64,000 nucleotides of DNA from Marchantia polymorpha subsp. ruderalis (taxonomy: Eukaryota; Streptophyta; Marchantiopsida; Marchantiales; Marchantiaceae), in the NCBI GenBank assembly GCA_037833965.1, contig AP031357.1:17628001-17692000 (forward strand). Reading direction: 5' to 3'. Shown one piece after another: positions 25,108 through 37,829 of this stretch. Position numbers and translations under genes: made by a program. Each line of letters begins with the position of its first letter. The stretch's first letter is position 1. Under the pieces are notes generated by a model, which saw only the letters and a program-made list of their open reading frames with translations, was not told the DNA's origin and ran no database searches.

Positions 25108-28100
25108 ATGTCGGGGCCCGGGGGTATGAAAGTTACTAGCCTGAATGGAGTGAAAGTGTATGCTGTCTCTGGACAGCGGTCGTTCGCAACATGGGTCGCA
25201 CCCGCGAAGATGCGAGCCTTGCGGAAAGACGACGAGTACATGCGCAGGATAGAGCTTTTGCAGGACTTACAATTCGACACAGCTTCGACGCGCATAAAAG
25301 CAACACGAGACGGACAGTATCTGGTGGCATCAGGAATTTACCCTCCGCAAGTGAAGGTTTATGAATTGAAGGAGATGTCCCTCAAGTTCGAACGGCACCT
25401 TAATTCCGAAATTGTGGATTTCCAAGTTCTGAGCGAGGACTATTCCAAAATGGCGTTTCTGTGCGCAGATCGCTCTGTCTGCTTGCACGCGAAATTTGGC
25501 AGCTATTTCAGCACGCGAATCCCTAGGATGGGCAGAGACTTGTCGTATGATTGTTGGTCATGCGACCTCTTGGTCGCTGCATCATCGCAGGAGATTTATC
25601 GTCTGAATTTGGAGCAGGGTCGATTTCTCGCTCCCCTTCAGACCGAGTCCCCCGGAGTGAACGTCTTGGGGCGAAGCCTGGTCCACGGAATGATTGCTGC
25701 TGGAGGCGACGACGGTGCCATCGAGTGTTATGATTTACGACAGAAGGCCTCTATCGGTCGCATTGATGCCGCGGCTTCGACTGACAATCCTGACCAGGAG
25801 ATAACTGCCTTGCGGTTCGATGAAGGCGAAGGAATTCTCCTCGCTGCCGGCACCAGCTCTGGCCAGGTGCTGGTGTACGATCTGCGATCCTCGAAACCCA
25901 TACACACCAAGGATCACATGTATGGCGCCCCGATAATTGACATCAAATGGCATGAGAGTGTTAGCTCCAAGTCTCGACATCTCATTACGACCGATACTCG
26001 AGTTATGCGAATATGGGAACCTCAGACTGGAAAGGCGCTTACGAGTATTGAGTCACCTGCCGGCGAGATCAATGATGTTTGCGTGTACCCCAATAGCGGG
26101 CTCATATTCATGGCACTCGATTCTCCTAGAATGTCGTCATATTTCGTGCCTTCACTCGGCCCTGCTCCGAGTTGGTGCTCGTTTCTGGAAAACCTGACAG
26201 AAGAGCTGGAGGAGAATCCACAGACCACTATCTATGACGACTTCAAGTTTGTGACGAGGAAGGATTTGGAAGCTCTCAATCTAACGAACCTGCTTGGCAC
26301 TAATCTGTTGAGAGCCTATATGCACGGCTTTTTTATTGATCACCGGCTCTACAACAAGGCGAAAAGTATGGCTGACCCTTTTGCCTACGAAGAATACAGG
26401 AATGAGCGGGTGCTACAAAAGATGGACGCTGAGCGTGCTGCTCGCATCACGATAAAGACCAAACTTCCGAAGGTGAACAAGGAACTAGCCGCCCGGATAC
26501 TCAAAAAGAGCGAGAAGCTCGGTGAAGATGACCAAGAAGAGGAGACTGGCGAAGCAGGTCGCCGTGCCGCTCGAAAGAAGAGTGGAATCAGCATTCTTAA
26601 GGACGACCGGTTTGCTGCCATGTTTGAAGATGAGGTACCTTTCTCCATAAACACTTTCAAATGGGATTCACTGACCTTTCGAATGGCATGAAGCTCGATG
26701 CAAGTTTGCTTCAGTAATCGAGATGCTTGTTCGGCCGAATTAGTTGCCGAGGCTCAAGAGCATGCAGGCCAGCGGTTTGAGCCTATGCCTTCCCTGGAGC
26801 TTCAGAAAAGAATCTTCTCGGCTCAAGTCCTTGCTGCCCTCATTCTACCAGCCCGGTTTTGGCAATTCATGTTCGGAAGGATATTTTGTACTCCATTACT
26901 TGTTATAATGGCCTGTCTGGTCATATGCAAGCAGGCTTTTTAGCGGCTTTCCAAGTTTTTGATCCGACCGGCTTCTAATTTGCTCCACGAACAACCATAG
27001 TTTGAAATGTTCGAAGACAGTAGCTGTCATTGCTTGAGTTTCTAGTAAGACGTACTTACGAGTCTAGGACGGCTTCGTACACCGAGTGAATGTCAGGTTA
27101 TTGCTGAACATGTTTGGACGTTGATCAGAGGAGGATGGTCGTGCAGACAACTTTCTTAGCAGATTGTTCCTCTTGGTTTCTAACCGAGGGTTACCTTTCA
27201 TGTACAGGCTTACCAAGTGGATGAAGGAACTGCTGAATACAAAGCTCTGCATCCGAACGTCGACAAGAGGAAGCCATTTCTTGTGGACGAGCACTTTGAC
27301 CTCGTTTCCGATAAGGAGGACGAGGAAAGTGAAGAAGAGGACGACGGTAGTAGCAGCGGTGACTCAATGGATGATGGTGATGATGAAAGGAGAGACAGAC
27401 CAGAGAAGAAGAAGCCAAAGAAGTCCAAGCAGAAGAAGTTCCCGAAAGCATTGTCCGAGTCAGGACCACGGTTAGTTTATTGTTGAGATGAACTAGGTGG
27501 CGTTTAGTGTATGATGCATTGTTTGTTGTCGCATCGTCGTAGTCGAATCATTCTTCGAGCACTCCGTTTGAACTGTCCTATGTTTGCTCTCTTTGGTGTG
27601 TGAATTATGGGTTTCTACACCAATTGTATCGATATCGCATGTAGGAGAATTAATGGTTTGCACGTGTTGTACATCTTGACTCTGACCGTAGACTTGTATT
27701 GCTGGTCTTGACGGAGGTAGTTTTTCTTATCGAACATGGCTCGTGTGTTTACTAGATTTTATGAGGCCAAGGACGAGGTTCATGCACAAGCGTTCAAAAA
27801 GAAAGTTTCCCTGGTTGCCGAGCAAAAGTTACCCTTGGGGGCAAGAGTGGAGGACGCTGAGAAGTCTACATACAGGCATCATCGAAACGGTGCTGAAGTC
27901 AAAGGCCTTGGTGGCAGTCGCCAAATTTCCTTCAATCCGAAGCGAAGTTCAAGAGACGAATCTCCTGATGGACGAAGTTATAAAACTGGCTATAGGCCTA
28001 AGAAGCGAGGAATACAAGAACTCGGATTGAAAAGTGACAGCCCAGGAGGAAGGGGTAGAGGCAGAGGTGGATTCAGAGGCGGCAGGGGTGGAGGAAGAGG

Positions 28101-28173
28101 CGGAGGTGGAGGTGGAGGTAGCAGGGGTGGAGGCAGAGGTGGAAGCAGGGGAAGAGGCCGGAGCAGGGATTGA
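25108..28173 (+). CDS. NOL10: NOL10/Enp2 nucleolar WD40 protein, ribosome biogenesis
   Basis: Exons 25108-26634, 27208-27470 and 27756-28173 join in frame (introns 573 and 285 bases, GT..AG) to give 735 residues. The N-terminal region (about 1-370) is the WD40-type propeller of NOL10/Enp2, with family-typical stretches such as YRLNLEQGRF, LGPAPSWCSFLENLTEELEE and LRAYMHGFFID. The NUC153-type motif DDRFAAMFEDEAYQVDEG spans the exon 1/2 junction near residues 499-516, which confirms the splice. An acidic then Lys-rich stretch follows. Exon 3 begins at FYEAKDE, matching the family, and carries the GGSRQISF block. Residues about 694-735 form a Gly/Arg RGG-box tail, likely RNA-binding and nucleolar. 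In yeast and animals the protein works in small-subunit (SSU processome) pre-rRNA processing. An upstream-looking Met at 27736 lies in intron 2 and is not used. The start Met is two codon groups earlier than the MKVTSLN core, whose Met7 is an alternative. Confidence 0.95.
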
Positions 28174-30166
28174 GTAGGAATAATTGAAGAGACATAGTTA
28201 GACGGATTAGTCCAGAAGAAGATCTAGAGAATTTGTAAAGGATAACATACCTGATTTTTTAAATGTAGTGATTCTTGACGTCGTAGTGCCGAAGCACACC
28301 TACCCTCGGCCTTCTTCGATACAATATGGCCACCCACTCTACGATCGCAACCGTCCAATGATACGCAAGAAGCGGGACTATGGAGACCAAATCGTTCCGT
28401 CAGGAAGTGAAGGCCTTTTCGTAGGTGAGGCTGTTTGTTGTTGCGGAAGCAAGGTGTCTGTGCTCGAGGCTTCGGTAAGAGGTAGTTGGTGTAGAAGTGA
28501 ACCGTGAGAGGTGCAGTGTTAGATGTTTGTAACGGGAAGTGTTTGTACCTGAATTTTGGAGCCGGATGCCGGATTGCATAGCAAGATGGCTCGGCCATGC
28601 TCGGTGATGTCGAGAGAACCGAGAATTTGCCGGTCCATCCTCGTAGGGTAAGCCTGTTGGAATTAGTAAAGAGTAACGAATTTTGCTCTCACAAATCTAA
28701 TCGTGCACGCTTGTTTTGGTGGGGACATGCTTGCCATGGCGGCAGGGGTGAGGCCTCTGAAATTGCCATCCGGTCCAAGTGCTCCCATTGTTCCCAACAT
28801 AAGGATGTCCCGACAAGACGGCCCAGGACATCCGGAAATTGGTTCTTTGTAGGCCACCTTTGGACGCAAGGCTATTCCGAGCAGCTGCAAAGATTGAACG
28901 AAGTGGTTGAAACGGGCATTGGCTCTTCACTCCGAGCAAGACCGACCCCCGCCGTACAACCTCCTCCCATGCGCAGTCACTCTGCGGAAATTGTCCTCCG
29001 CGGAGTAAAATCCGGAGATTTTGCACCTCCGTACAAGTCTTGCTCGAGTTACAGAAACAGGAATCTCATGCTTCTAGCGCACGAAGATGGAGCGTGTAGC
29101 AGTAGCATCCAAGTTACTAGTATTCAACACTGTCTAGATCGCAAGATATACGAACATCATGAACACGGGAAACTATATGACTGAAGACCATTGTTTATTT
29201 ATGTACAAGTATTGTACACGTTCCGTCTAAACCGAAAACTACAAAAATCACAAAAACTTAAGTTTGAAACGATTTCTAGTATTGACAGTTGGTGTAAACC
29301 ATTTAATCAGATTGAAAATCACATCAAATTCCAGAAAGCTTATATATACACATTCTTCAATTTTGACAGTTGCTAACCCCGCTAGAGGTTAAGATTTCAA
29401 GGTATATGATGAAACAGCGTTCAAAATGAAGTAGTTTTGGAGAATTTGGTGATTCATTCTGATTCTGATTCACGAGACAGATAGAGGAGTGACCTGCTGA
29501 AGGAGCACATAGGTGATGTGTTTGCTTACTCCGTTGAGCATCTCTAACACTTACAACATCATGTTGTTATGACAGGCATCTTCCTGTCTGTCACCCAGGA
29601 TTCAGACTTTGATCCAAACCCGTTCTGTCCCTTTCCTCTCTTCCTTCCGATGTAAAAGAATTCAAAAGCTTTGGGTTCAACCAAGTTGGACCAAATGCTG
29701 CGATCTTTGAAATGATAAAACGAAAATGGAGGCGGTCCCGAAGAGAGATGGCGCCACGAGGGAGCAAATGACGTGCTTCGGATGGGAATTTGCAAATTGA
29801 TCATGCATGGCACGCAGAACTCGACACTCCAGAGCAGACAGAGCCAACGCCTATGCTACCACTTTGCGCACGTGGCAGCTCCTTGTCTCGTCCGACCCTC
29901 GGCGGAGCGTCCAACGTCCATTAGGAAATTAATCGCTTGATTAGTTCGTGCTAAGCTGACTCTGCATCGTTCATGTCGTCCGCGCCCTCTGATCGGTCCG
30001 TCGGTCGATCCGCTCTGTCGTGCTCATCCTCTTCCTCCCTCCCTCTCCCACTCTCACTCTTCCTCCTCTGTCGTCGTGCCTTCCGGCGCAGGAATTAAAA
30101 AAAGGGGTGGAATCTGCGCGCCCGCTTGCTCGCCTGCTCGCCTGCCTCCTCGCTACCATCTTCCGG
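28174..30166. other. Intergenic region between NOL10-like and MCAT genes
   Basis: Includes the NOL10-like 3' UTR, then a GC-richer stretch (28268-29184) with a 195-codon plus-strand frame at 28597-29184 and competing minus frames. None is recognisable. From about 29790 the sequence is GC- and pyrimidine-rich and probably contains the MCAT promoter and the start of its leader. Confidence 0.4.
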
Positions 30167-30770
30167 GTAAGAGACTGGCCCGATGCGATGCCGGTGAGAG
30201 AAATGTGGTCTACCAGCACTCGTCCATGAATTGGATTTGAGATGGGGTCTTGCTTGCATCCTTTTGCTTTATTGCAAGTTTACTTGTCGCCGGAATTTCC
30301 ATGACATTGTGGTGGTGAATGGGAGGGTCGATCTCTGTACACGATTTTTTGCTTCGTTCACTTTCCCTGGGGTGCAGAGTGAGCCACATTTTGAGTACAT
30401 TCGATACGGGGAGAGTAGAGATTCCTATGGATGTTGATGCCACTCACGCTGTTCGTGAGCTAGTGATAGGTGTGAGCTGATACACTAGTCATAAATGCAT
30501 CTTTCTCGTATGTCTCCTGCTTTCACTCTGTACAATTACTAGTGTCAGCTTTGTGCGCAAGATGTGGTTTCTCTAGTGTGGGTTAGTCTTTTTGCTTTCT
30601 GTTTCGAAGGCGATGGTATCGTCATGTCAGCTTTTCGTGAAGATTAGCGAGTTCGCCTTCGAGGACAAAGAAATTAATTTTTTTCGGCTACTTTGAAGAG
30701 TGTGCACTTAGTATGGAACGAAGCTTTCCTGATTCCGTAGTGTCTGCTTGGTCCATTGTGACGCCGGCAG
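30167..30770 (+). other. Probable 5' UTR intron of MCAT gene
   Basis: A CCGGGTAAGAG donor at 30167 and a GCCGGCAG acceptor ending at 30770 bracket an AT/T-richer stretch just before the MCAT start codon at 30793. Leader introns are common in plant genes. This is inferred from the splice-like signals and composition only. Confidence 0.4.
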
Positions 30771-30792
30771 GGCATCGACTCGGGAATTCACA

Positions 30793-33700
30793 ATGGCTAC
30801 AATGACGATGATGGCTGCGACGGTAGGCAAAGTATCATCCCGTTCGTCTTTTCAGAGTCCCAGCCCTGTTCTTCCCCGTTCCTTTTTGCATGTGAGACTT
30901 TCTCACAGTCTTGAAGGGATCAAAGTCCCACGGTTGAGGCAAAGTATCAGGACTGCACGAAGATGTGAGGTTACGCGAATGAGCGTGAGTCTCAGCACTG
31001 ACGCTGCTACCAGTGATTCTGTCTTTGCCGAATACAAACCCTCCACCGCATTTCTGTTCCCTGGGCAGGTATGTTGTTTCTTTCCATCTGTGACTATTCC
31101 GGAGTGGGTCATTACCCGTTTTCCTCTGGCAGCAATAGCTCACCCTTGCTATTTGGTGGATATAATGGTGGTCTGTTTGTTTTACCAAGGCCCGACCTGT
31201 TACAATGTGGCATCCTGAATTTGCTTTGAGTCACTTGATCGGGACATCGTGCCCACGGCATTGTTGAGAGACTTGTTGTATGTGATTGAGGAGTTCTGAG
31301 TGTACTTTAGTCATACCAACGGTGTTGTGCTTCGCTATTTAGCCTATTAAGCTCACCGTTTGTAAAACTCGTCCCTTTCATCTCCATTCGTGAAACAGTC
31401 TATTCACATGTTCAAAATGCACAATGAATATTTGATTCTTTGTACTGACATTTTACCCATGAAATCGATGTCTGTCAGGGTGCTCAAGCGGTGGGCATGG
31501 GCAAAGATGCAGCAAGCATTCCGGCTGCTGCTGCTCTTTTTGCGAAAGCCAATGAGATATTAGGGTGAGTAGGCTAGACGAACGTGTGTAGTTGCAAATC
31601 ATCTTTCAACAGACCTCTCGTACTCCGTGAGTAAACCAGCTGAATGTTATCTCGTAGTGCGATTGTTAAGGCTGTCCTGTCAAGAAGAAAAGTTATTCTT
31701 TTGTTGGCATGGCTTCAATTCAGTAAGATTGTCAGCAAACAGCAAAGTATTCTTATACTAGATGGCTTTTCTATGTTGAGCAGGTATGATCTGTTGGATG
31801 TATGCGTAAATGGGCCAAAGGAGAAATTGGATTCGACAGTCATCAGCCAGGTACATCTGGGTCTCTTCTGTCTATGTTCAGTTGGAACGTGTGCTGATGG
31901 AGGTTTCTATGCTTTAGATGTCTTTGAATGGATCAGATCATTCAGTTTGATGATGATTTTGGTATACGTGTGAAGTTTAATGTCGAGCCTATTTGAAGCA
32001 TGCAGCCTGCTGATTTTCTTCACAAAGGTCAAGGACATTTGTTCTAACATTTGCGTGATTTATGTAGCCTGCCATATACGTTGCAAGTCTCGCTGCCGTG
32101 GAAGCTTTAAGGGCTCAGGAAGGTGGACAAGCCATCATAGACTCTGTTGACGTCACTTGTGGCTTGAGCCTGGGAGAATACACAGCTCTAGCTTTTGCTG
32201 GAGCATTCAGGTTGATATTATTGGGCTTGAGTTTCTTTTATGTTCTCTCCAAATAAATATACATTTCTCTTTCCTGCTTTCACTCTCTTATTCTTCGGTT
32301 CAGTATGAGTGAAAAGAAAGCTTGTTTATTTCCTCTCGGGACTTCAGTTTGGCGTTGAACAGAGCCTCACTGTTTACCAAGTAGATATTGTTTGTTTCAT
32401 ATTTTTGGTAAGCTAATGTATACTCGCCGAGTAGGTAGATATTCTAGAAACAGGAGGAAAGGATATATCGATCTCGCTAATTATCAATATGGAAAATTTA
32501 GCATCTCGTCCGTTTAAGCAGTATAACATATTTAGAAGATGGTTGGGAGCACCATGTTCACCCAATTTATACACGAAGCATGATTCGTAACCAGGTTCTC
32601 TTCTGACATTGGTTTTATTCACTAGAGTGGATGCTGATACTTATCAAGATCTTCTCTCCTGTTTTCTTGCAGTTTTGAGGATGGACTGAAGCTTGTAAAG
32701 CTTCGCGGAGAAGCTATGCAGGTATTGCAAATTACTTAAATAAACTTCTTTCAAATTTAGAGGAAAGATCATGTTCAAACAATATGTGGCATTCCTGTGA
32801 CTAAGAATAGAATGTGTATCTGACACTTAGTCTTACAATTTGATTTTTGGAGTTGTAAAGTTCATTTTGAGTAGCAGATCCAATCGGGAATCTTCAAGAG
32901 GACAGTATCTGACAGATCACTTCTAATGAAATTCGCTTTTATTCTTTCGATAATTCAGGCAGCAGCCGATGCTGCACCAAGTGCGATGTGCAGCGTGATT
33001 GGGCTGGATTCTGACAAAGTCGCTGCGCTTTGTGAGGCTGCCAATGAAGAAGTCAGTGAAGAGGAAAAAGTGCAGATTGCCAACTTCCTGTGTCCTGTAA
33101 GTATTCTCTCTGAGTACGTATAGATTTGGTCACAAGACCTTTCATTGGCAATGCCGGTTCTAAAAGCCTTGTTGTTCTTTGCAGTTCGTCTAGAAGAATA
33201 ATGATGTCTCGATAATCTCTTCGTACCGTCTGGATGATATGCAAGATCTCTCCCACGTGCTTTGTTTGTCAGATTTAGTGCTATCAATCATTCCTATGGA
33301 GGAAGAACTTGGAGTTCGAACAACGTCACCTTGTTATGGATCTGTCCCATCATCTCCAGTGGACTTCTAACTTTCGCTTATTCCAACAGAATTTTTTTTC
33401 TGTATGCCCTTTTATTATCGATCTCATTTTACCTATTTTTGCCGGTTCTTGTTTCAACAGGGCAATTATGCTGTGTCTGGAGGTGTGAAGGGAATCGAAG
33501 CAGTCGAGGCCAAGGCCAAATCTTTCAAAGCCCGTATGACCGTAAGATCTCTACGCGTGCCTTTTTGGGGTTAACAACCTGGATGATGTGCTCCATACTA
33601 GAATGTGCTAAGCCATGCATTTCGCCTCGTAGTTCAGACACCTGACTAAGAAACTATATAAGATGGTCTCTTCGCCACTCATGTAGGGTTAGTGATTCAA

Positions 33701-34667
33701 CTCACATGCTTCTGGTTGGTTATGGAATGTACTTTGGCAGGTACGACTCGCCGTGGCTGGTGCTTTTCACACTCGTTTCATGAGCCCAGCTGTTTCCAAG
33801 CTGGAGTCTGCTCTTGCTGAAACCGAAATCAAAACACCCAGGATTCCTGTCATATCTAACGTGGACGGTGAGCCACATTCAGATGCAGCTGTCATCAAGC
33901 AGATCCTTGCAAAGCAGGTACTATTCAAATCGTTGCGCTATTTGTAACAGGACAACCATTTTCCTTTATCCCTTTGTAGGTGCACAATCTAGATAGCGTA
34001 GACAAGCGGAAAAAGCCGTAGTAAGAGAAGAGTAATCTGTCACTGATCGTCTTAATCGAGTACTCACATCCTTCTGGTTCTTCTTTCGGGTGCTTCAGAC
34101 GATCATTGATAGAGTTCTCTCCTCCTACTCCCCGCTCAGCAAGAACGCATCAGTTTGCATTCTTGATCACAGCAGTTTGTCTGACTCGGATTGCATTCAT
34201 GTCTGGAAGTGCCTTCCCTGACGACCATTTCACGTTAGTTTATTCGATTGCTTTGTAAGAGCGTAAATAATATTCTCGTGACTGATGGACGGAGTGGCTG
34301 GGAATGGCAGGTAACTTCCCCAGTCTTGTGGGAGAACTCGCTCAAAACCCTTTTGGATAGGGGACTACAGAATAGCTACGAGCTTGGCCCCGGCAAGGTA
34401 TCGTTCAATCCATTTTTGTTTTCCCTGAAAGGGGAGTTGAGTTTAAATTTGTCTTCTTTGAGGTTGAAATCACGCACTTCAATGGGAGGAACGTCTGTTC
34501 CAGCAGAAATGTCTGGCCAGTTTGCTTAGACAGACCCTCTGAATTAACCTTTTATTTTGATCCTAACGAAGTAAAAGGGTGGCTACCTCGCTTCTTATGG
34601 TCAGGTTATTGCGGGGATTATGAAGAGAATCAACAAGACGGCACCCATTGAGAATATTAGCGTCTAG
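30793..34667 (+). CDS. MCAT: Plastid malonyl-CoA:ACP transacylase (MCAT, FabD-type)
   Basis: Ten exons join in frame with GT..AG introns: 30793-31068, 31479-31564, 31784-31850, 32068-32210, 32673-32721, 32959-33096, 33461-33541, 33741-33917, 34311-34397 and 34605-34667. They give 388 residues. The enzyme moves malonyl from CoA to acyl-carrier protein, feeding type II fatty-acid synthesis in the plastid. Residues 1 to about 75 are Ser/Arg-rich and acid-poor, like a chloroplast transit peptide. Then come FPGQGAQ (89-95), the nucleophile Ser177 in CGLSLGEY, Arg202 in KLRGEAMQ (malonyl carboxylate binding in the family), and the catalytic His290 in GAFHTRFM. ISNVDG and LGPGK also match the family. 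Length is normal for plant MCAT, and nothing is broken. The start is the Met at 30793, within a Met-rich MATMTMMAA opening. No operon-like context. Confidence 0.96.
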
Positions 34668-37600
34668 ACCGATCACCATTGATACCACCATTCTTTTGAC
34701 ATGTCCTAATGTCTAATCGAGATTGTTCCTTACGAAGGCGTTGTCAGGTTTAAGTTTCAGATGTTGTCGAGTTTGAAGGTTTAGTAGTTGCGGTTGTGAA
34801 GCGGCATTCCTTATCTCAGGAGTATTTGGCAACTGCTTACATGAAGGTCGAGGCGATAATGGAAATGGAAGCATCAGATAGGGCATCGCAGTAAGCAGTT
34901 GCACAGGAAAATGGTTTTGTCAGGTCTCTGTCACAGTTGTACCTTAGTTAGTTGCGGAAACTAGGACCACATACCTGCTTTGCATGTACTCTAAATCTTT
35001 AGGCGTCAGAGCTGCTGTCGTCACCACTGTTCTTCACCTATTTCGTATGTCGTTGCGCGAGTTAAAGGTCACCATATTAACCGAAACTTACACTGTCTGC
35101 TCCAATGTCAGAGGAGCACAACCAGAGTACATGTTTCATGGGACGAAATGTTCTAACGTCTTCCTTGTTCCTTTGCAAATCGAGACGGAGAAGCTTTACA
35201 ATATCTACATGTACAGAGAAGTGAACTGTATTCATAAATTTTCACTTGACAACCTTGTTTGTCGAAAGTACGTGGGTTGTTGAACTCAGAAATTACATAC
35301 GATGTGAATTGATAATCTTTACATGTGCAACAAAGGATAATTCTCTCAAGTAAGAAACATGTACATTTTTTTCTAGCTTTTGCAATCATGGTGAGGTAGA
35401 TTTCCTGAACAAATCAAGATCGTAGAAGACATTTGGTTATCTCATCGATGAAGATTTCTCTTCCTTCTCTTCGTAGAACTCTTTATCTATTCTATGTCTC
35501 CTCCCTCTCATCGTATAACTTCTTGTCATTGAAGGTCGTAGTATTTCATAATAATCTTCATTTTGTGTTTCAAAATCGGAGTATGAAATATATCCTCTAG
35601 TCAATCATCAAACCACATGCAAAATCAAATTGCCTCAGGTTTTTTCTATTTTTGTAAGAAAGATTCAGCACAAATGAAGTACCCACAAACTTCAGCTGTT
35701 GCAAAACTACAGAATGTTAAACAAAGTCAATTGTAAAGTTTAGAAAGTAGTTTTTTATGATAATACGAAAAATGATCATCTGTAAGTTTTAAAAAGCAAA
35801 CTGTATGTTGTCAATTGTTCCACGTCAAAAGGTATTGAAATACACACCTCAAGCAACAATATGTAATGCATAAGTTGATAAGAAGATGAAGTTTTTCATT
35901 ATAAGAAATTCATATCATGTAATAATTTGTAAAGATCTCAAAATAATCACAGTGTTATAAAATTTCTCACTGTTCATGCCAAAATTGAATGCAGCACGGA
36001 AAAGTGACTTTTTCAATTTTTTTATTATTTCCAGAAGAGTTAACTTAGTAATATCAACACATTTTTCAAAATAAAATGATCTTAGCTTGAGATTATATTA
36101 GAGTAAAGATTTTGTCAAAATTTTGAAATTCATTTTTTTAATAACTTAAGTTTTCAAAAATGAAGCTCTACTTATATGAAATAATTTAATCACATGTAAT
36201 CATTTTTATCTTGGTTTAAATTATCTTGTGAATGCAAAATCGTGCAATTATTTTTATTTCATAGTGATTTGTTTCATTGAAATGAGTTGATACAACAAGT
36301 TTAGTTTTCTTCATCTACTGTATTCACTTTCAAATTTGTTAAACCAAGAATAGAAATTGTTATTAGAGATGATAGAAGATTTTTTTTATGAATATTTGCA
36401 AATATTTATGAATAATTACCATCTTGGCATTTCTACCTAGTTATAATACCTAAGATCTTGTTGTTATGTGTGTATCAAGAAAAAGTTCAAACTTACACAA
36501 GGAATTTGAAGATGTGTCTAGAATACATTCCAAATTCAATTGTAGCCGTTAGTTAGTCACAATGTATATGAACTACTAAATTATAATATAAATTTGTTAA
36601 GTACAAAAAGTTTATTTTATTTTATTTTTCTTATATTATATTATTTTAAATTTTTTATCTTAAATTTAATTTTTGTATTATTTTTATTATGATAAAAATT
36701 ATATTTTACAATACTTAAATTTTTTTAAAAATAAGAAAATTTAATGTAACATTCATATCATGGTTAAATCAAATCCTAGAAACCAAAGGCTGAAAAGCTT
36801 GAAAAACACATTACAATTCATTCATCTAGAGATCAAGAAAAAGATCTTAAAACAACTTATACTAGCTACTGACTAGAGCACTAGAGTAATGAATAATGCC
36901 TAATATGACAATCTAACTCATAAATCACTAGCTGAAGTAAAGAATAGAAATCATACACATTTAATTTTTGAGCTAGTATAATTTCTTACTAATACATGTA
37001 ACAAACACATTATCTTCATATTCAATACTTTTTCCATCACATAATCTACAAATTTGTTCAGTATCGTATTTACTCAAATTATAGCCTATAAGACTTATTC
37101 TCTATGTCTAGTGATAATATGACATCAGAATGTGGAGATCCTTGCAAATAAATATATTTGATCATAATATAATAACATGAACTTTATAAAACTCCATTTT
37201 GATGTATCGGTTGCTTCAAACAATGTGAAAAATTGCTCCATTGGACGCTCACGGCGTGTCATCGGTTGCAAGTCTCAATTGCGTTTCGCCACATTTCACT
37301 TTGAACATCAAATCATCACATTTGATAATCATCATATGGACAATGTAATTTGCAAAAATTGATAAGTACGGCGAGAAGCATCAAGATATTTCACTCTTAC
37401 AATGTAAATGATATTCAAATAAAGACTATAAGACATAAAAATACAACCTACTTCCAAAAGTGAAAAAACATATGAATTTGATTTCTTACGCCTATTTTTT
37501 CTTGTAAAAACTTCTTTTGTACACTCTTCACACGCTACCAACCTGAATCTTTACAAGCAGGGTTTCATGTTGTCCTGTGATTTATTTGATGCTTGAAACT

Positions 37601-37681
37601 ACAATGTACTTAGTGTTTTGTGTGAATATAAATTAGGGAGAAAAACCATAAATAGTGTGGGTGCTGTATGTGTTTATTGTA
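34668..37681. other. MCAT 3' flank and AT-rich gene-free region
   Basis: The first few hundred bases should hold the MCAT 3' UTR; I cannot place the poly-A site. From about 35400 the sequence is AT-rich with only short random open frames. No RNA gene or element ends were recognised. Confidence 0.55.
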
Positions 37682-37829
37682 ACTAGAGTTGAGCGTAGTC
37701 CGTACTTCCAAGGGGTACTACAAACTTGTACTAGAGTTGAATGTAGTACGTCATTCCGAGTTGTACAACAAACTTGTACTACGTGTTGTACCAGAGTTGA
37801 ATATGGAAGGTGCTTCCAAGTTGTACTCC
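37682..37829. repeat. Degenerate 48-bp tandem repeat, about three copies
   Basis: Units starting ACTAGAGTTGA(A/G) begin at 37682, 37730 and 37790. The first two are 48 bases each. A 12-base remnant lies before the third, shorter copy. Copies differ at many positions, so the array is old. Overlapping open frames here are a by-product of the repeat. Confidence 0.75.

Noticed and set aside
27736-27755. ATG and open codons before the third NOL10-like exon
   Set aside because: They lie in intron 2. The CTAG acceptor at 27755 gives a seamless join to the conserved FYEAK, so this is not a start or a separate gene.
27743-28030. 95-codon frame overlapping NOL10-like exon 3
   Set aside because: It is a shadow in another frame; only the exon 3 frame matches the Enp2 family.
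31644-31973. 109-codon frame in the MCAT gene
   Set aside because: It runs through an intron, an exon (31784-31850) and another intron. Only the exon is coding.
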